Below, piece after piece: positions 42,031 to 51,658 of a DNA stretch of 64,000 nt. A program made the translations under genes and the position numbers. The DNA is taken from positions 62,001 to 126,000 of the forward strand of contig DATLXN010000006.1 of assembly GCA_035575715.1 (NCBI GenBank), read 5' to 3'. The first letter of the stretch is position 1, and the number at the start of each line of letters is the position of its first letter. This stretch comes from JACCSI01 sp035575715 (GTDB taxonomy: Bacteria; Acidobacteriota; Vicinamibacteria; Vicinamibacterales; UBA2999). The notes beneath the pieces are model-generated. The model saw only the letters and a program-made list of their open reading frames with translations, did no database searches and was not told where the DNA came from.

Positions 42031-43185
42031 TTAGGCGTCGCTGTGCGTGGACAGGCGGGCGATCAATCCCGCGAGCAGCGCCGCGCGCGGCACCAATTCG
42101 GCGGTCAGGACGTGTTCGTGGAGTGCATGCGCGCCGTCGCCGAGGGCGCCGAGTCCGTCAAGCGTGGGAACACCCATTGCCGTACAGAAATTTCCGTCCG
42201 ACCCACCGCCCGTCGTGCCTTCGCAAATCGTCTGGCCAAGTTCGTGCCCGACCGCCGTGGCGTGTTCATACAGCCGCGCGACGCCGGCAGTACGTTCCAT
42301 CGGCGGCCGGCTGAACCCCCCGTGAATCGTGAGCCGGGCACCGGCGATGTGCGGCGTCAACGCGCGCATGGCGTCGTCGACGTGCTGCGCATCAACCATC
42401 GTCGTCGCGCGCACATCGATCCGCGCGCGGGCTTCAGCGGCCACCACGTTGGGGCGCGACCCGCCCTCAATCACGCCGACATTGACCGAGATGCCGCGCG
42501 GCAGGTCCTGCAAGGTTTCGACGGCGAGAATCTGTCGCGCCAGTTCACGGATGGCGCTCACCCCCTTTGACGGATCGACACCGGCATGCGCCGCTTCGCC
42601 GTGCACCACGAGCTCATACTCGCCACACCCCTTGCGGCTGGTTTTGAGCACGCCGCCAGGCAGTGCTGGCTCGAGAACCAGCACCGCGGCGCTCTGCTTC
42701 GCTTCCGTTTCAAGCAGGGCACGCGAGGTGCGACTGCCAGTTTCCTCGTCGGTGGTCCACAGCATGACGATGCGCGTATCAATCAAGGCGGCGGCTTCAG
42801 TCACTGCCCGTGTTGCCAGCATGCCGAGGGAGATGCCAGCCTTCATGTCCAGTACGCCCGGCCCGCACAGCCGCGCCCCGTCGCGATTCAGTGGCATGTG
42901 CTGGAGCTGCCCGATCGGCCAGACGGTGTCGAAGTGCCCAAGCAGCAGGATTTGACGCTTGCCCGATCCAAATTCGGCTCGCAGATGGTTGCCGGCGGTT
43001 GAGGTTGTGACGGTCGTGACGCGCCCGCCGATGTCGTGGAGGCGCGCGGCGAGATCGACACCGCAGCGGTCGACCGCCGATTTGTCGTCAGTGGGCGACT
43101 CAAGGCGCACCAGCGCCTCGATGGTGTCGAAGAGCCAGCCCTCGTGGTCCCGACAAAAATCCAGAAGTCGCTGCGCGTCAGCCAT
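42031..43185 (-). CDS. M20-family metallopeptidase (glutamate carboxypeptidase-like)
   Basis: 384 residues from ATG 43185. Two-zinc site: GHFDTVWP (His), GPGVLDMKAG (bridging Asp), TTDEETGSR (general base and ligand Glu), and LGDGAHALHEHV near the end (His). The family removes C-terminal Glu from folate-type substrates or hydrolyses N-acyl amino acids and dipeptides. No signal peptide is seen, so cytoplasmic. TATAAA ends nine bases upstream of the ATG; the promoter shares bases with that of the divergent gene. Confidence 0.88.
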   Translation of the reverse strand: MADAQRLLDFCRDHEGWLFDTIEALVRLESPTDDKSAVDRCGVDLAARLHDIGGRVTTVTTSTAGNHLRAEFGSGKRQILLLGHFDTVWPIGQLQHMPLNRDGARLCGPGVLDMKAGISLGMLATRAVTEAAALIDTRIVMLWTTDEETGSRTSRALLETEAKQSAAVLVLEPALPGGVLKTSRKGCGEYELVVHGEAAHAGVDPSKGVSAIRELARQILAVETLQDLPRGISVNVGVIEGGSRPNVVAAEARARIDVRATTMVDAQHVDDAMRALTPHIAGARLTIHGGFSRPPMERTAGVARLYEHATAVGHELGQTICEGTTGGGSDGNFCTAMGVPTLDGLGALGDGAHALHEHVLTAELVPRAALLAGLIARLSTHSDA

Positions 43186-43194
43186 CACGCGAGT

Positions 43195-43202
43195 TTTATA
43201 AT
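43195..43202. promoter_or_regulatory. Divergent promoter with overlapping -10 elements (M20 peptidase / secreted protein)
   Basis: TTTATAAT carries TATAAA on the minus strand (43200-43195) and TATAAT on the plus strand (43197-43202). The ends lie 9 and 8 bases from the two start codons, and neither has a ribosome-binding site, so both mRNAs may be leaderless. Confidence 0.6.
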
Positions 43203-43210
43203 GAAAACCC

Positions 43211-43744
43211 ATGAATGTCGGACGAAAACTTTGCGTAGCCGTCGTAATGACGCTGGCGATGACGCCCCTTGGCGCCCAGGCGCCACGGCCTTTCCCACAA
43301 CCTGGCCAACCAGCCTCACCACCGCCGGGCAGTAGGCCTGCCGCGCCGGCGCCGCGGCCGCAGTCGGCGAGCGAGGTTCCTAGCGAGGCGACGCTTGGCG
43401 TGCCGATCTATCCCACGGCACAGTTCATCACGTCATACGACGCCGGCCGCGGTCAGCGGTTCTACCTGTTCGGAGTGGTGTCCAGTTATCTCGAGATGGT
43501 CACTTACTATCGAACCGCCCTCAAACAGAAGGGGAACGAGCTGTTCGAGGCGCCCCCGACGCATCAATTCGAGATCGGCCGGTTCCGCGAAGAGACGATG
43601 GCGTTTCCGCCGAGCATCACGATCAAGGACTACACGTTTGGCGGCTCGGCGGGGTATCCCAATGCGAAGCGTGGTGGGCAGCCGGAGCGATTTGCGACGA
43701 TTATTCAGATCGTCCCGGTGGCGGTTGGCGCGCCACAAGACTAG
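43211..43744 (+). CDS. Secreted protein with Pro-rich linker, unknown function
   Basis: 177 residues: signal peptide (LCVAVVMTLAMTPLGAQA), a Pro/Ala/Arg-rich linker to about residue 58, then a compact domain (LGVPIYPTAQFITSYDAGRG ... ATIIQIVPV). No named family recognised; small proteins of this shape occur in Acidobacteriota. Starts at ATG 43211 eight bases after TATAAT. The reading frame stays open for another 88 codons after its TAG, through a repeat and a TPR fragment. Confidence 0.75.
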   Translation: MNVGRKLCVAVVMTLAMTPLGAQAPRPFPQPGQPASPPPGSRPAAPAPRPQSASEVPSEATLGVPIYPTAQFITSYDAGRGQRFYLFGVVSSYLEMVTYYRTALKQKGNELFEAPPTHQFEIGRFREETMAFPPSITIKDYTFGGSAGYPNAKRGGQPERFATIIQIVPVAVGAPQD

Positions 43745-43745
43745 T

Positions 43746-43776
43746 TATCCGCGGATTACGCAGATTACGCAGATTC
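43746..43776. repeat. GCAGATTAC repeat
   Basis: TATCCGCGGATTACGCAGAT followed by TACGCAGATT: tandem GGATTACGCAGATTACGCAGATT units. This kind of tract recurs in many environmental bacterial genomes; here it separates a live gene from a gene remnant. Confidence 0.7.
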
Positions 43777-43813
43777 TATTTCCGTTGTCGTCGGGAAACA
43801 ACAGCGTCCTCCG

Positions 43814-44000
43814 TCAAAAAACACTGCACTGCCGCCGGGGACGCCGGTGTCGTTCGTCCGCAGCTTTTATTTCCTCGGTCAGCTCCACGAAACACGTGGG
43901 GACCACATCAAGGCACGCGACGCTTACCGTCGCTTTGCCGGCTACTGGAAAGACGGCGACCTCGACCGCGAGCGTGTGGCCGAAGCCCAGCGCAAGAGCG

Positions 44001-44011
<11 letters not shown>
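43814..44011 (+). pseudogene. C-terminal fragment of a TPR-repeat protein
   Basis: The open frame ends FYFLGQLHETRGDHIKARDA then YRRFAGYWKDGDLDRERVAE and a TGA at 44009. This is the usual end of large TPR-bearing proteins (often Ser/Thr kinases or adenylate-cyclase-like regulators). No start and no upstream domains exist, so it is a remnant. It overlaps the 3' end of thiC by 11 bases and is in frame with the preceding secreted-protein gene beyond its stop codon. Confidence 0.65.
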
Positions 44012-45602
<1,591 letters not shown>

Positions 45603-45604
45603 GT

Positions 45605-45741
45605 CCGCGCTCCCTCCGCCGGTGTCAACCGGTTCAGGTTCCAAGGGTGCGTTCTCAATCCTGCCGGAAAAGGGCCTGCCCCTTTTCCGCCGACGCATGA
45701 GGAAAAGGGGCAGGCCCTTTTCCGCAGGATGCCCCTGGCGG
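45605..45741 (-). promoter_or_regulatory. TPP riboswitch (THI element) controlling thiC
   Basis: Read on the minus strand: P1 CCGC (45741-45738) with GCGG (45608-45605), AGGGGC of P2, a P3 arm with CCTGC/GCAGG at its base, the TTGAGA variant of the CTGAGA box, ACCC, then the very conserved ACCTGAACCGG and ACCGGCGGAGGGAG. The ribosome-binding site of thiC lies in the 3' strand of the aptamer and the ATG follows two bases after P1, implying translational control by sequestration. The P3 arm is much extended by a nested palindrome. Confidence 0.9.
45665..45724. repeat. 24-bp inverted repeat of a self-palindromic unit inside the riboswitch
   Basis: The 23 bases at 45666-45688 (starting GGAAAAGGGCCTGCCCC) are exactly complementary to 45701-45723, plus one more flanking pair. 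Each arm is itself a hairpin (GGAAAAGGG-CCTGC-CCCTTTTCC). It fills the variable P3 arm of the TPP riboswitch. Confidence 0.9.
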
Positions 45742-48005
45742 TTAAGCTGACCACTATAGCAAACGCCCTCCCCGTCGACGCCCGCCTGCCGGAGATTCGC
45801 GCGCATCTCGCAGCTCATCGTGCCGTCGTCGTGTCGGCGACACCTGGCGCAGGCAAGACGACGCGCATTCCGCCGGCCGTGCTCGAAAACGGTCCCGTGA
45901 TACTGCTGCAGCCGCGCCGCGTCGCCGCCCGTGCGACCGCACGACGCATTGCCGAGGAACGGCGCTGGACGATAGGTCGCGAGGTCGGCTGGCAAATTCG
46001 ATTCGAGCGTCGTTTCGCGACTGACACGCAACTGCTCGTCGTCACCGAAGGCATCCTGACGGCGCGCCTGCAAAGCGACCCGCTGCTCTCCGAATTCACG
46101 ACGGTGATCTTCGATGAGTTTCACGAGCGGAGCATTCATTCCGATGTCGGTCTGGCGCTGGCCCGTCAAGCGTGGCTGGCGCGCGACGACCTGCGCATCA
46201 TCGTGATGTCGGCAACGCTCGACGTCAAACCAGTGGCCCGTTATCTCGCTGATTGCCCCGTCGTCGAAGTCGCCGGCTCGGTTCACCCACTCGCGATCGA
46301 GTACGCGGATGGCGAATCGATGGCCGCTGCCGTCGGGCAGATCCTGCCGCGCACGGCCGGGGACGTGTTGTGCTTCCTGCCGGGGGCGCGAGAGATCGAA
46401 CGCGCGCAAGCGGAGCTCAACGCCGCGACTGGCGAGGGCCTCTTCGACGTGCTGCCGCTTCATGGCTCGCTCGACGGCGACGCGCAAGACCGCATTTTTC
46501 GTCCCGGCCCACGGCGTCGCATCGTGCTCGCGACCAACATCGCGGAAACCTCGCTGACCGTGCCACGGGTGTCGGCTGTCATCGACAGCGGCTGGCACAA
46601 GGTCGCGCGCTATGACGGCGGTCGCGCCATCGATAGTCTGACGCTTGAAAGGATTCCGCAGGATTCCGCCGATCAGCGCGCCGGCCGCGCGGCCCGCCTG
46701 GGTCCCGGCTTCGCACGCCGCCTGTGGGATCCACGACAGCGCCTGCAGACCCGTCGCGAGCCGGAGATCGCCCGGGTCGATCTCGCCGCCGCACTGCTCG
46801 ATCTTCTCGCGTGGGGAGCAGACCTCGCGACCTTCGAGTGGTTTGAAGCGCCGTCGCCAGAACGGCTGGCAAATGCGAACCAACTGTTGACTCGGCTGGG
46901 TGCGATCGACGGACGCGGCCACTTGACGTCACTCGGCCGGCAGATGCAACGCATCCCGGCACATCCGCGCATCGCGCGAATCTTGATCGACGGCGGTGCC
47001 GCACCTCAGGTCGTCGCCGCGTGCGCCCGCCTGAGCGGTGACGAGGCCGCGAGCGATCAGTTGCGCCGTGCCGCAGCGGCGGCGGTCGGCGAACCGCTGG
47101 TCTACGCCGATGACACGCGCGTGAGGCATGCGATGTTCGCCGGCTATGCTGATCGCCTGGGCCGTCGCCGACCTGAATCGCCGGACCGCGTCGCGTTATC
47201 CAGCGGACACGGCGGGATTCTGCAGCGCACGAGCGGAGATCTGCCTGGGGAATTCCTGGTCGCGCTCGATGTTGTCGCGGCCGAGCGAGCCGGCGTCACA
47301 GAAGCGCGTATTCACGCGGCCAGTGCCGTCGACGAGGAGTGGGTCACCCCCACCTCGTCGACGATCGAGCATTGGTTCGATTGGGACAGTGGCCGGGTGC
47401 GGGCCGCGCACGTGGATCGGTATGACGCATTGATTCTGCGGCAGCGGCCGATCGCAGCCGACAAAGCAAGTGCCGCACCACTGCTCGCGCACGCGTGGCG
47501 TGAACGGGGCCCCGACGCTGCGGCCCTACAGTTCCTGCGACGCGCGAGGTTTGCCGCTGTGGTGCTCGATCTGGCGGCATTGGTCGACGGCGCGGCGTTG
47601 ACAGCGGTGTCGATCGACGACTTGGATATCACCGCGCAACTTCCGTATGACGTCGTCAAACGGATCGCGACCGATGCGCCGGAGACCATCGCCTTGCCGA
47701 GCGGCCGATCGACACAGCTGGCCTATCTCGAGGACGGCAGCGTCGCGATGTCGGTCAAACTCCAAGAGCTGTTTGGACTCGCCGACACGCCGCGATTGGG
47801 GCCGCAACGCGTGCCCGTCACCATCCATTTACTCGCACCCAACGGACGGCCAGTGCAAACGACTTCTGACCTGCGAAGTTTTTGGGACCGCACCTACTCG
47901 GAAGTCCGAAAAGAGCTGCGCGGCCGTTACCCGAAACATCCGTGGCCGGACGATCCGTGGACGGCGACGCCGACCCATCGCACTACCCGGCGCGCCGCAA
48001 AATGA
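45729..48005 (+). CDS. hrpB: ATP-dependent helicase HrpB
   Basis: 758-residue DEAH-type (DEFH) helicase: VSATPGAGKTTRIPPAVL (Walker A), IFDEFHERSIHSDVGLAL (motif II), VMSATLDVKPVARYL (motif III), then helicase C, HA2 and the HrpB C-terminal domain. The role of HrpB is not well defined; an RNA helicase function is usual. The assigned ATG lies inside the antisense of the thiC riboswitch; homology begins about 14 residues later, but no ATG, GTG or TTG occurs there. The 3' end overlaps the next, convergent gene by 23 bases. Confidence 0.92.
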   Translation: MPLAVKLTTIANALPVDARLPEIRAHLAAHRAVVVSATPGAGKTTRIPPAVLENGPVILLQPRRVAARATARRIAEERRWTIGREVGWQIRFERRFATDTQLLVVTEGILTARLQSDPLLSEFTTVIFDEFHERSIHSDVGLALARQAWLARDDLRIIVMSATLDVKPVARYLADCPVVEVAGSVHPLAIEYADGESMAAAVGQILPRTAGDVLCFLPGAREIERAQAELNAATGEGLFDVLPLHGSLDGDAQDRIFRPGPRRRIVLATNIAETSLTVPRVSAVIDSGWHKVARYDGGRAIDSLTLERIPQDSADQRAGRAARLGPGFARRLWDPRQRLQTRREPEIARVDLAAALLDLLAWGADLATFEWFEAPSPERLANANQLLTRLGAIDGRGHLTSLGRQMQRIPAHPRIARILIDGGAAPQVVAACARLSGDEAASDQLRRAAAAAVGEPLVYADDTRVRHAMFAGYADRLGRRRPESPDRVALSSGHGGILQRTSGDLPGEFLVALDVVAAERAGVTEARIHAASAVDEEWVTPTSSTIEHWFDWDSGRVRAAHVDRYDALILRQRPIAADKASAAPLLAHAWRERGPDAAALQFLRRARFAAVVLDLAALVDGAALTAVSIDDLDITAQLPYDVVKRIATDAPETIALPSGRSTQLAYLEDGSVAMSVKLQELFGLADTPRLGPQRVPVTIHLLAPNGRPVQTTSDLRSFWDRTYSEVRKELRGRYPKHPWPDDPWTATPTHRTTRRAAK

Positions 48006-49149
48006 GGCATTTCAGGTAATACGTTTCAGGCACCCCCAGGAGCACCGGATGATCGCGGCCCTGCATCCGTTTCTCGACAACAGTCACTGGCACTTGACTG
48101 TCGATCGAGGCCTCGGAGATGACCTGCGCGAACAATGATTCGTCGACGTTATAGGAACAGCTGCAGGTGATCAGATAGCCGCCGGGACTGAGTAAGCGAA
48201 GCGCTCGCAGGTTGATGTCCTTGTAGCCGGTAAGCGCCTTGTCGACCGAGGCTTTGTTTTTGGCGAATGCCGGCGGGTCGAGCACGATGGTGTCGTAGCG
48301 CTCACCCTGGCGCTCGAGTTGGCGCAACTCGTCGAACACGTTGGTCTCGCGGGCGGAGACATTCGCGAGCTGGTTGTGCGCGGCGTTCTCGATAATGTGG
48401 GCGACGGCCTCGGCCGAGACATCCAGCGCTTCGACACGTTCGCAATGTTTGGCGAGCCGCAGTGCGAAGCCGCCGTTATAGGAAAAGCAATCGAGCAGCC
48501 GGCCATGTGCATATAAGCTCGCTGCCTCGCGATTCTCACGCTGGTCGAGAAACAACCCGGTCTTCTGTCCGGCGCGCGGGTCGACGCGGTACTCAATCGG
48601 CCCCTCACGCGCAACAATACGGTCAGGAACCTCGCCGTAGAGGACTTCCACCTTCTGTTCGAGGCCTTCGAGCAGCCGCACGCGTGGATCGTTTCGCGCC
48701 AGCACCCCGGTCGCTCCAGTCAATTCGACCAGGATCGGCACCAACGTGGGCAACACGTGATCCATGCCTTGTGACAGCGCCTGGACCACTAACGTATCGC
48801 CATAGCGATCGACGATCAGCGACGGCAGCAGGTCGGCCTCGCCGTGGATCAATCGATAGGCCGTCGCGTCAATGGCCAAGGTCGCGCGGAAGTCGATCGC
48901 CGCCTGAATGCGCCGGCGCCAGAACGCGTCGTCCACTTCTTCGTCGCCGCGGGTGAGCATCCGGAGGGAGATCTGCGACTGTTCGCTGAACAGCGCGCGG
49001 CCGATGAAGCGCTGCCGCGGGCCGAGCACTTCGACGACGGTGCCGGGCTCCGCCGCGAGGTCGACGACATCGGCGCGGTAGATCCACGGATGGCCACGCT
49101 GAATACGCTCTTCGCCGCGTGACGAGACGACCGCTGTCGGGATCATCAA
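47983..49149 (-). CDS. rlmI: Class I rRNA methyltransferase, RlmI-like
   Basis: 388 residues: N-terminal PUA domain (IQRGHPWIYRADVVDLA), EEHUD-type linker, and a Rossmann SAM domain with LLDCFSYNGGFALRLAKHC and VLDPPAFAKNKASVDKA (motif IV) and the late Cys motif ITCSCSYNV. RlmI methylates C1962 of 23S rRNA; this close relative is likely to do similar work. The start region contains a GTGCCGGGT-type repeat upstream. Two Met codons at the start leave a one-codon ambiguity. Confidence 0.88.
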   Translation of the reverse strand: MMIPTAVVSSRGEERIQRGHPWIYRADVVDLAAEPGTVVEVLGPRQRFIGRALFSEQSQISLRMLTRGDEEVDDAFWRRRIQAAIDFRATLAIDATAYRLIHGEADLLPSLIVDRYGDTLVVQALSQGMDHVLPTLVPILVELTGATGVLARNDPRVRLLEGLEQKVEVLYGEVPDRIVAREGPIEYRVDPRAGQKTGLFLDQRENREAASLYAHGRLLDCFSYNGGFALRLAKHCERVEALDVSAEAVAHIIENAAHNQLANVSARETNVFDELRQLERQGERYDTIVLDPPAFAKNKASVDKALTGYKDINLRALRLLSPGGYLITCSCSYNVDESLFAQVISEASIDSQVPVTVVEKRMQGRDHPVLLGVPETYYLKCLILRRAG

Positions 49150-49151
49150 AA

Positions 49152-49184
49152 CGTGCCGGGTGCCGGGTGCCTGGTGCCGGGTGC
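49152..49184. repeat. GTGCCGG quasi-tandem repeat
   Basis: ACGTGCCGGGTGCCGGGTG followed by CCTGGTGCCGGGTGCG: four copies of an 8-base unit directly upstream of the rlmI-like start codon. Confidence 0.75.
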
Positions 49185-49233
49185 GACAGCCGGTGAGGGT
49201 GCCTGTGCGAGTGCTAGTGTCAAGGGGCTAGTG

Positions 49234-49239
49234 TACAAT
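49234..49239 (+). promoter_or_regulatory. Candidate -10 for leaderless rpiB
   Basis: TACAAT ends eight bases before the ATG; CCGCCGCC between them offers no ribosome-binding site. Confidence 0.5.
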
Positions 49240-49247
49240 CCGCCGCC

Positions 49248-49712
49248 ATGCGCGTCGCGTTAGGCGCCGATCACGCCGGATTCGAGCTCAAGGACGCGCT
49301 CAAGCGCGTGCTCGATGACCTGCAGGTCGACTACACCGACCTCGGCACTCAATCGGCCGCTTCTGTCGACTATCCCGACTATGCGCGAGCGGTCGCCGAA
49401 GGCGTGGCCGATGGCCGCTTTGACCGCGGCATTCTGGTGTGCGGGAGTGGCATCGGCATGTCGATTGCCGCCAACAAGGTGCGTGGCGTGCGCGCGGCTG
49501 TCGTCACTGATCCCGAGGCGGCGCGCCTCTCACGTCAGCACAACGACGCGAATGTCGTCGCGCTCGGGGCGCGCATGACCTCGCCCGAGCGAGCGGCAGA
49601 GATCGTGCGCGCGTTTCTGCAGACCGACTTCGACGGCGGGCGTCACGCCGGTCGCGTCGACAAGATTCGACAGATGGAGATTGGTGATTCGCGATTGGTG
49701 ATTGGCGATTGA
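49248..49712 (+). CDS. rpiB: Ribose-5-phosphate isomerase B
   Basis: 154-residue RpiB/LacAB-family isomerase (pentose phosphate pathway). ALGADHAGFELKDAL, VCGSGIGMSIAANKVRGVRA with the catalytic Cys, and RLSRQHNDANVVALGARM are canonical. The normal family end is near VDKIRQME; the last nine residues (IGDSRLVIGD region) and the TGA come from a GATTGGTGATT repeat, so the C-terminus has been altered by the repeat. Could also act on allose-6-phosphate. Confidence 0.94.
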   Translation: MRVALGADHAGFELKDALKRVLDDLQVDYTDLGTQSAASVDYPDYARAVAEGVADGRFDRGILVCGSGIGMSIAANKVRGVRAAVVTDPEAARLSRQHNDANVVALGARMTSPERAAEIVRAFLQTDFDGGRHAGRVDKIRQMEIGDSRLVIGD

Positions 49713-49722
49713 ATCGGGCGAT
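49674..49722. repeat. GATTGGTGATT quasi-tandem repeat at the rpiB end
   Basis: GAGATTGGTGATTCGCGATT and GGTGATTGGCGATTGAATCG: five to six imperfect 8-base units; they encode the rpiB tail and its stop. Confidence 0.75.
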
Positions 49723-49777
49723 TCTAACGACTGAGAGATTGATAGGGACCTTTGAAATCACACCGTGTCGCAATCTT

Positions 49778-50055
49778 TTAATGGCCGTAGTGCTCCTGGA
49801 CGTGACCGTTGTTGCCGATCAGTGCCGCGGCACGTGGCGACTTGCCGCTGCCGAACGGGTCATTGACCATTTCGCCGAGTCGGCGGTCCTCGCCGGCGTA
49901 GCCGCACCCGCGATGTTGCGCTTGGCTCCGTCCCACGCCTCGCGGATGGAGTGGGTCACCGGACTGGCCCCGGCCGCCGCCACCGGCGTCTGGGCAACTA
50001 CAGGCGGTGCGGCAGTAACAGCGACTAACGCGAATGCAAATGTGGCAATTTTCAT
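49778..50055 (-). pseudogene. Remnant of a DinB-like secreted protein
   Basis: Starts like a normal gene: ATG 50055, signal peptide (MKIATFAFALVAVTAAPPVV) and SIREAWDGAKRNIAGAA, the opening typical of DinB/YfiT-like proteins. Then the frame shifts: GEMVNDPFGSGKSPRAAALI followed by GNNGHVQEHYGH and TAA reads in another frame. The central part is missing and the C-terminus stops at the EHYG motif, earlier than in intact members. So it is a gene with an internal deletion and truncation. Family assignment is by eye. Confidence 0.6.
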
Positions 50056-50138
50056 GATCACTCCGTAGCAACTGCGATGTTCCGTCCGGAAAAGGGCTCC
50101 GAGCGCCGCGAGGAGTCCCACCGCCGGAGGCGGTCCCA

Positions 50139-51590
50139 TTACTGTCGCCGCGCGATACGGCCGGTCACGCGCACCCACTCGACGACGCCGGCGGCGTTGC
50201 GGATGAACTCGACAGAGGCGTGTTGCTCAGGGCCTGAGGTCACGACGGCGCGGTCGGGCCCGAAGAACCTGACCGGCATGTCGGCGTCGGGGTTGCCCGT
50301 ATTAGGCCGCACCTGGACAATCAATCTGCCTTTCTCCGTCCGCACCACCACTGCATTCATCGGTCGCACATAACGACCGAGGTAGGCGGCCAAGTCCGGC
50401 TGCCGCGCCTGCGGCGCCACCGGCGGTAACGTCTCGTTCAATCCGCGATGCGCGATCCCCTGATTCGGCGCGAGCGTGACGCCGTGGTATTCGAGCAGCG
50501 CGGCACGCTCGACGTCCTGAATCAACCGCCAGCCGGTCGACGCATTGGTCAGGATCGCCAGCGCGAAATTTTTCTCAGGCACCAGTTCAAGCAGCAGAAT
50601 GTGGCCGCTGAAGGTGCCGCCATGCGACGCCGTCCGCAGGTCGCCGACCCGCCGCAGATGCCACCCGATCCCCATCTCGTCGTCGGTCGACTGCTTACGC
50701 AACTGGGCCGTTCGCATCAGCGTCAGCGTCTCGTGCGAGAGAACCCGCGCTCCGCTGGCGCTGCTGCCATCGCCAAGATGGAAGCGCGCGTAGTTCATCA
50801 ACTCAGTCATCGACATCGCCGCGCCGCCGGCTGGCGTCGTCGAACCGAGATTGAACGGTCGCACGACCGTCGTCTTTCCTTCGGCATTGACGCGATGGCC
50901 TTGCGCCAACCGGTAGGTCGCTACGTCGCCCACACGCGTCGATGCGCGAACCAGCCCGAGCGGCTTGAAGACCAGGTCGGCGAACGCGTCGTGCACGTTC
51001 ATCCCGGTGACCACTTCGATAATTCGTCCGGCCACGCCGAAGCCGGCGTTGTTGTAGCTCCACGCCGCTCCGGGCGGCGCGAGTTGCAAATTGGTCGCAA
51101 GTCCGCCGGCGAATCGCGCCATCGTCTCGCTACCCCAATCGGTCGCGCTCAGCTGCCCCTCCCAGCCACTGGTGTGGGTCAGTAAGTCACGCACGGTCGC
51201 CGCCCCGCTCAGCGCGGCGTCCTGGGTCCGAAACTCCGGGAGATATTTGCGAACCGGCGCGGACAGATCTAGCTGGCCGCGTTCGACCAGACGCATCACC
51301 GCGGTTGCGGTGACGGTTTTGGAGATTGAGGCTAACGGAAAGATCGTGTCCGCGGTCACCTCCTGCGGATCCTCGAGATTGGTCACGCCAAAACCGCGCA
51401 CCGTCGTCTGTCCATCGCGAATGACGCCAAGAGCGACACCCGGGACGTGATGCTCACGCATCTTCTCAGTAATCAGTCGAGCGATCGCTTCGAAGTGACG
51501 ATCCGGTGACTGCTCACCGGCGCGCGCCAGCGGCGTCGCGACACCGAAGTACGCAAGAAATGCGGCGAGGAAAAGTGGCCGGTGGCGCAC
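50139..51590 (-). CDS. Secreted serine hydrolase of the class C beta-lactamase/PBP4* family
   Basis: 483 residues: signal peptide (LFLAAFLAYFGVATPLARA), then the serine beta-lactamase fold with catalytic Ser88-x-x-Lys91 (SISK), Tyr-Asn-Asn (SYNNAGFG) and HGG (SHGGTFSGH), and a smaller C-terminal beta domain. The family includes beta-lactamases, D-aminopeptidases and esterases; no evidence that this one destroys antibiotics. GTG start with TATAAT 12 bases upstream. Confidence 0.9.
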   Translation of the reverse strand: MRHRPLFLAAFLAYFGVATPLARAGEQSPDRHFEAIARLITEKMREHHVPGVALGVIRDGQTTVRGFGVTNLEDPQEVTADTIFPLASISKTVTATAVMRLVERGQLDLSAPVRKYLPEFRTQDAALSGAATVRDLLTHTSGWEGQLSATDWGSETMARFAGGLATNLQLAPPGAAWSYNNAGFGVAGRIIEVVTGMNVHDAFADLVFKPLGLVRASTRVGDVATYRLAQGHRVNAEGKTTVVRPFNLGSTTPAGGAAMSMTELMNYARFHLGDGSSASGARVLSHETLTLMRTAQLRKQSTDDEMGIGWHLRRVGDLRTASHGGTFSGHILLLELVPEKNFALAILTNASTGWRLIQDVERAALLEYHGVTLAPNQGIAHRGLNETLPPVAPQARQPDLAAYLGRYVRPMNAVVVRTEKGRLIVQVRPNTGNPDADMPVRFFGPDRAVVTSGPEQHASVEFIRNAAGVVEWVRVTGRIARRQ

Positions 51591-51602
51591 GGAGGTGGGC
51601 GG

Positions 51603-51617
51603 ATTATAAAGTACAAT
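51603..51617. promoter_or_regulatory. Divergent promoter (serine hydrolase / glyA)
   Basis: ATTATAAAGTACAAT holds TATAAT on the minus strand (51608-51603). On the plus strand TAAAGT (51607-51612) overlaps it by two base pairs, and TACAAT (51612-51617) is a second candidate. The glyA leader would be about 35-40 bases. Confidence 0.55.
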
Positions 51618-51658
51618 TTCTTCCAGCCTGACGGCCCCTTCCCGACGATTCTGACCTT

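Noticed and set aside
49709..50068. Plus-strand frame of 119 codons
   Set aside because: Opposite the DinB-like remnant; the minus strand has signal peptide and family motifs.
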